In this document: in pieces, positions 63,245 through 64,000 of the stretch
Layout of the letters: every line of letters begins with the position of its first letter
How positions within the stretch are numbered: the stretch's first letter is position 1
Assembly: GCA_028679075.1 (NCBI GenBank)
Contig: JAJRCF010000008.1
Span: 1-64,000 of the forward strand
Length of the DNA stretch: 64,000 nucleotides
Source: Methanoregula sp.
Lineage (GTDB): Archaea; Halobacteriota; Methanomicrobia; Methanomicrobiales; Methanospirillaceae
Direction of reading: 5' to 3'
Translations under genes and position numbers: made by a program
Notes under the pieces: model-generated
Databases searched by the model: none
The model's input: only the letters and a program-made list of their open reading frames with translations
What the model was told of the DNA's origin: nothing

Positions 63245-64000
63245 TGAAGCGTGAAGACGTCCTGATGGAGGCACTGCCGTACATCCAGCAGTTCCATGGC
63301 AAGACGATCGTGATCAAGCTCGGCGGACATGCGATGGTCGACCCCGTTGTGCTGGAGAACGCAATCCGTGATGCGGTCCTCCTCCACTATGTCGGTATCC
63401 GCGTTGTCCTCGTCCACGGTGGCGGCCCCGAGATCAGCGAAAAGATGAAACAGATGGGCAAGGAGTCGGTCTTTGTCGGGGGCCTCAGGGTGACGGACAC
63501 AGAGACTCTCGAGATTGCCCAGATGGTGCTGGTCGGCAAGATCAATGCCAACATCGTCTCCCTGATCGCCAAGTGCGGGGCCCGTGGTGTCGGGCTCTCG
63601 GGCAGTGACGGGAACATTATCCTGGCAAAGAAGATGGAGCTCCAGAAAGTCGAGGTCGGCGGCGTCCAGAAAGATGTGGACCTCGGGCATGTTGGTGAGA
63701 TCGAATATATCGACCCGGCGCTCCTCAACACCCTGCTCGACACCCAGTATATCCCGGTTGTTGCCCCTATCGCCATCGACCGGCATGGCGGAAGCCTGAA
63801 CATCAATGCCGACACGGCCGCCGGTGACATCGCGATCGCGCTGAGGGCGTACAAACTCGTGAACATGACCGATGTCGACGGGGTCATGGACAAGGACAGG
63901 ACTAAAGTCTTCCGGAAACTGACGGTCCGCGAAGCAAACGATCTCCAGAGGTCCGGGGCAATTGGTGAAGGGATGATCCCGAAGGTCATGTCGGTTATAA
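63244..64000 (+). CDS. argB: Acetylglutamate kinase (cut by window end)
   Basis: 252 residues are visible; the 3' end lies beyond the window. Opening [21 protein letters not shown] and later [24 protein letters not shown] are the amino-acid-kinase motifs of ArgB. Phosphorylates N-acetylglutamate, and is usually the arginine-controlled step. Begins at ATG 63244 over the argJ stop (TAATG). Confidence 0.93.
   Translation, partial: MKREDVLMEALPYIQQFHGKTIVIKLGGHAMVDPVVLENAIRDAVLLHYVGIRVVLVHGGGPEISEKMKQMGKESVFVGGLRVTDTETLEIAQMVLVGKINANIVSLIAKCGARGVGLSGSDGNIILAKKMELQKVEVGGVQKDVDLGHVGEIEYIDPALLNTLLDTQYIPVVAPIAIDRHGGSLNINADTAAGDIAIALRAYKLVNMTDVDGVMDKDRTKVFRKLTVREANDLQRSGAIGEGMIPKVMSVI

Overview
The window looks like a GC-rich chromosome segment of a hydrogenotrophic methanogen of the order Methanomicrobiales, close to Methanoregula or its relatives. 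The signs are two energy-converting [NiFe] hydrogenases (Ech and an Mbh-like one), two CofH-type F420 enzymes, the archaeal DNA polymerase D small subunit, archaeal riboflavin synthase RibC, PAS-rich signalling proteins, TATA-box promoters and several apparently leaderless genes. The genus is inferred from gene content, not from a database search. I see no rRNA, tRNA, CRISPR array or insertion sequence.

Layout. 1-7.6 kb: flavodoxin and nitroreductase, two TPR proteins, a large REC-PAS-PAS-PAS histidine kinase with an internally duplicated PAS block, small Cys-rich and YHS proteins, and an HTH-PAS regulator. 7.4-7.6 kb: a non-coding fold-back repeat. 7.9-11.8 kb: a CARF-like sensor/HTH protein divergent from a polar amino-acid ABC transporter whose binding protein lies convergently. 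11.9-14 kb: a K+-independent-type membrane pyrophosphatase. 14.4-19.5 kb: echABCDEF. 19.9-29.9 kb: an Mbh-like operon with a reduced antiporter module (including a double-length antiporter fusion), the hydrogenase module and a maturation protease. 29.9-39.5 kb: DNA polymerase D small subunit, LysE exporter, an AT-rich two-gene cassette of unknown function, signal peptidase, two cofH genes around a DUF1805 gene, iron-sulfur flavoprotein, DUF123, MBL hydrolase and ThiC. 39.6-41.4 kb: an accessory stretch with a MntA/HepT toxin-antitoxin pair, an excalibur lipoprotein and a G/C-run palindrome cluster. 41.4-50.1 kb: LEA14-like protein, methyltransferases, HxlR regulator, QueG-like ferredoxin protein, PurE, and an aminotransferase-ribC-ribH-aminotransferase operon. 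50.2-53.9 kb: a MacB-type ABC system with COG1361 and Yip1 membrane proteins. 54.2-64 kb: TrpB2, COG3199 kinase, acs with an acetate transporter, ADP-ribosylglycohydrolase, and argC-CBS-argJ-argB, cut by the window end.

How it fits together. Ech and Mbh-like complexes would couple ferredoxin/H2 chemistry to ion gradients; the pyrophosphatase adds to the same gradient. Acetate uptake plus acetyl-CoA synthetase supports carbon assimilation by an organism that makes methane from H2/CO2 or formate. The riboflavin genes and cofH genes both relate to deazaflavin/flavin synthesis (CofH uses a riboflavin-pathway intermediate). The least explained parts are the AT-rich cassette at 32.1-33.1 kb, the CARF-like protein, the fold-back repeat at 7.4 kb, the palindrome cluster at 40.9-41.3 kb and the CBS protein embedded in the arginine operon.
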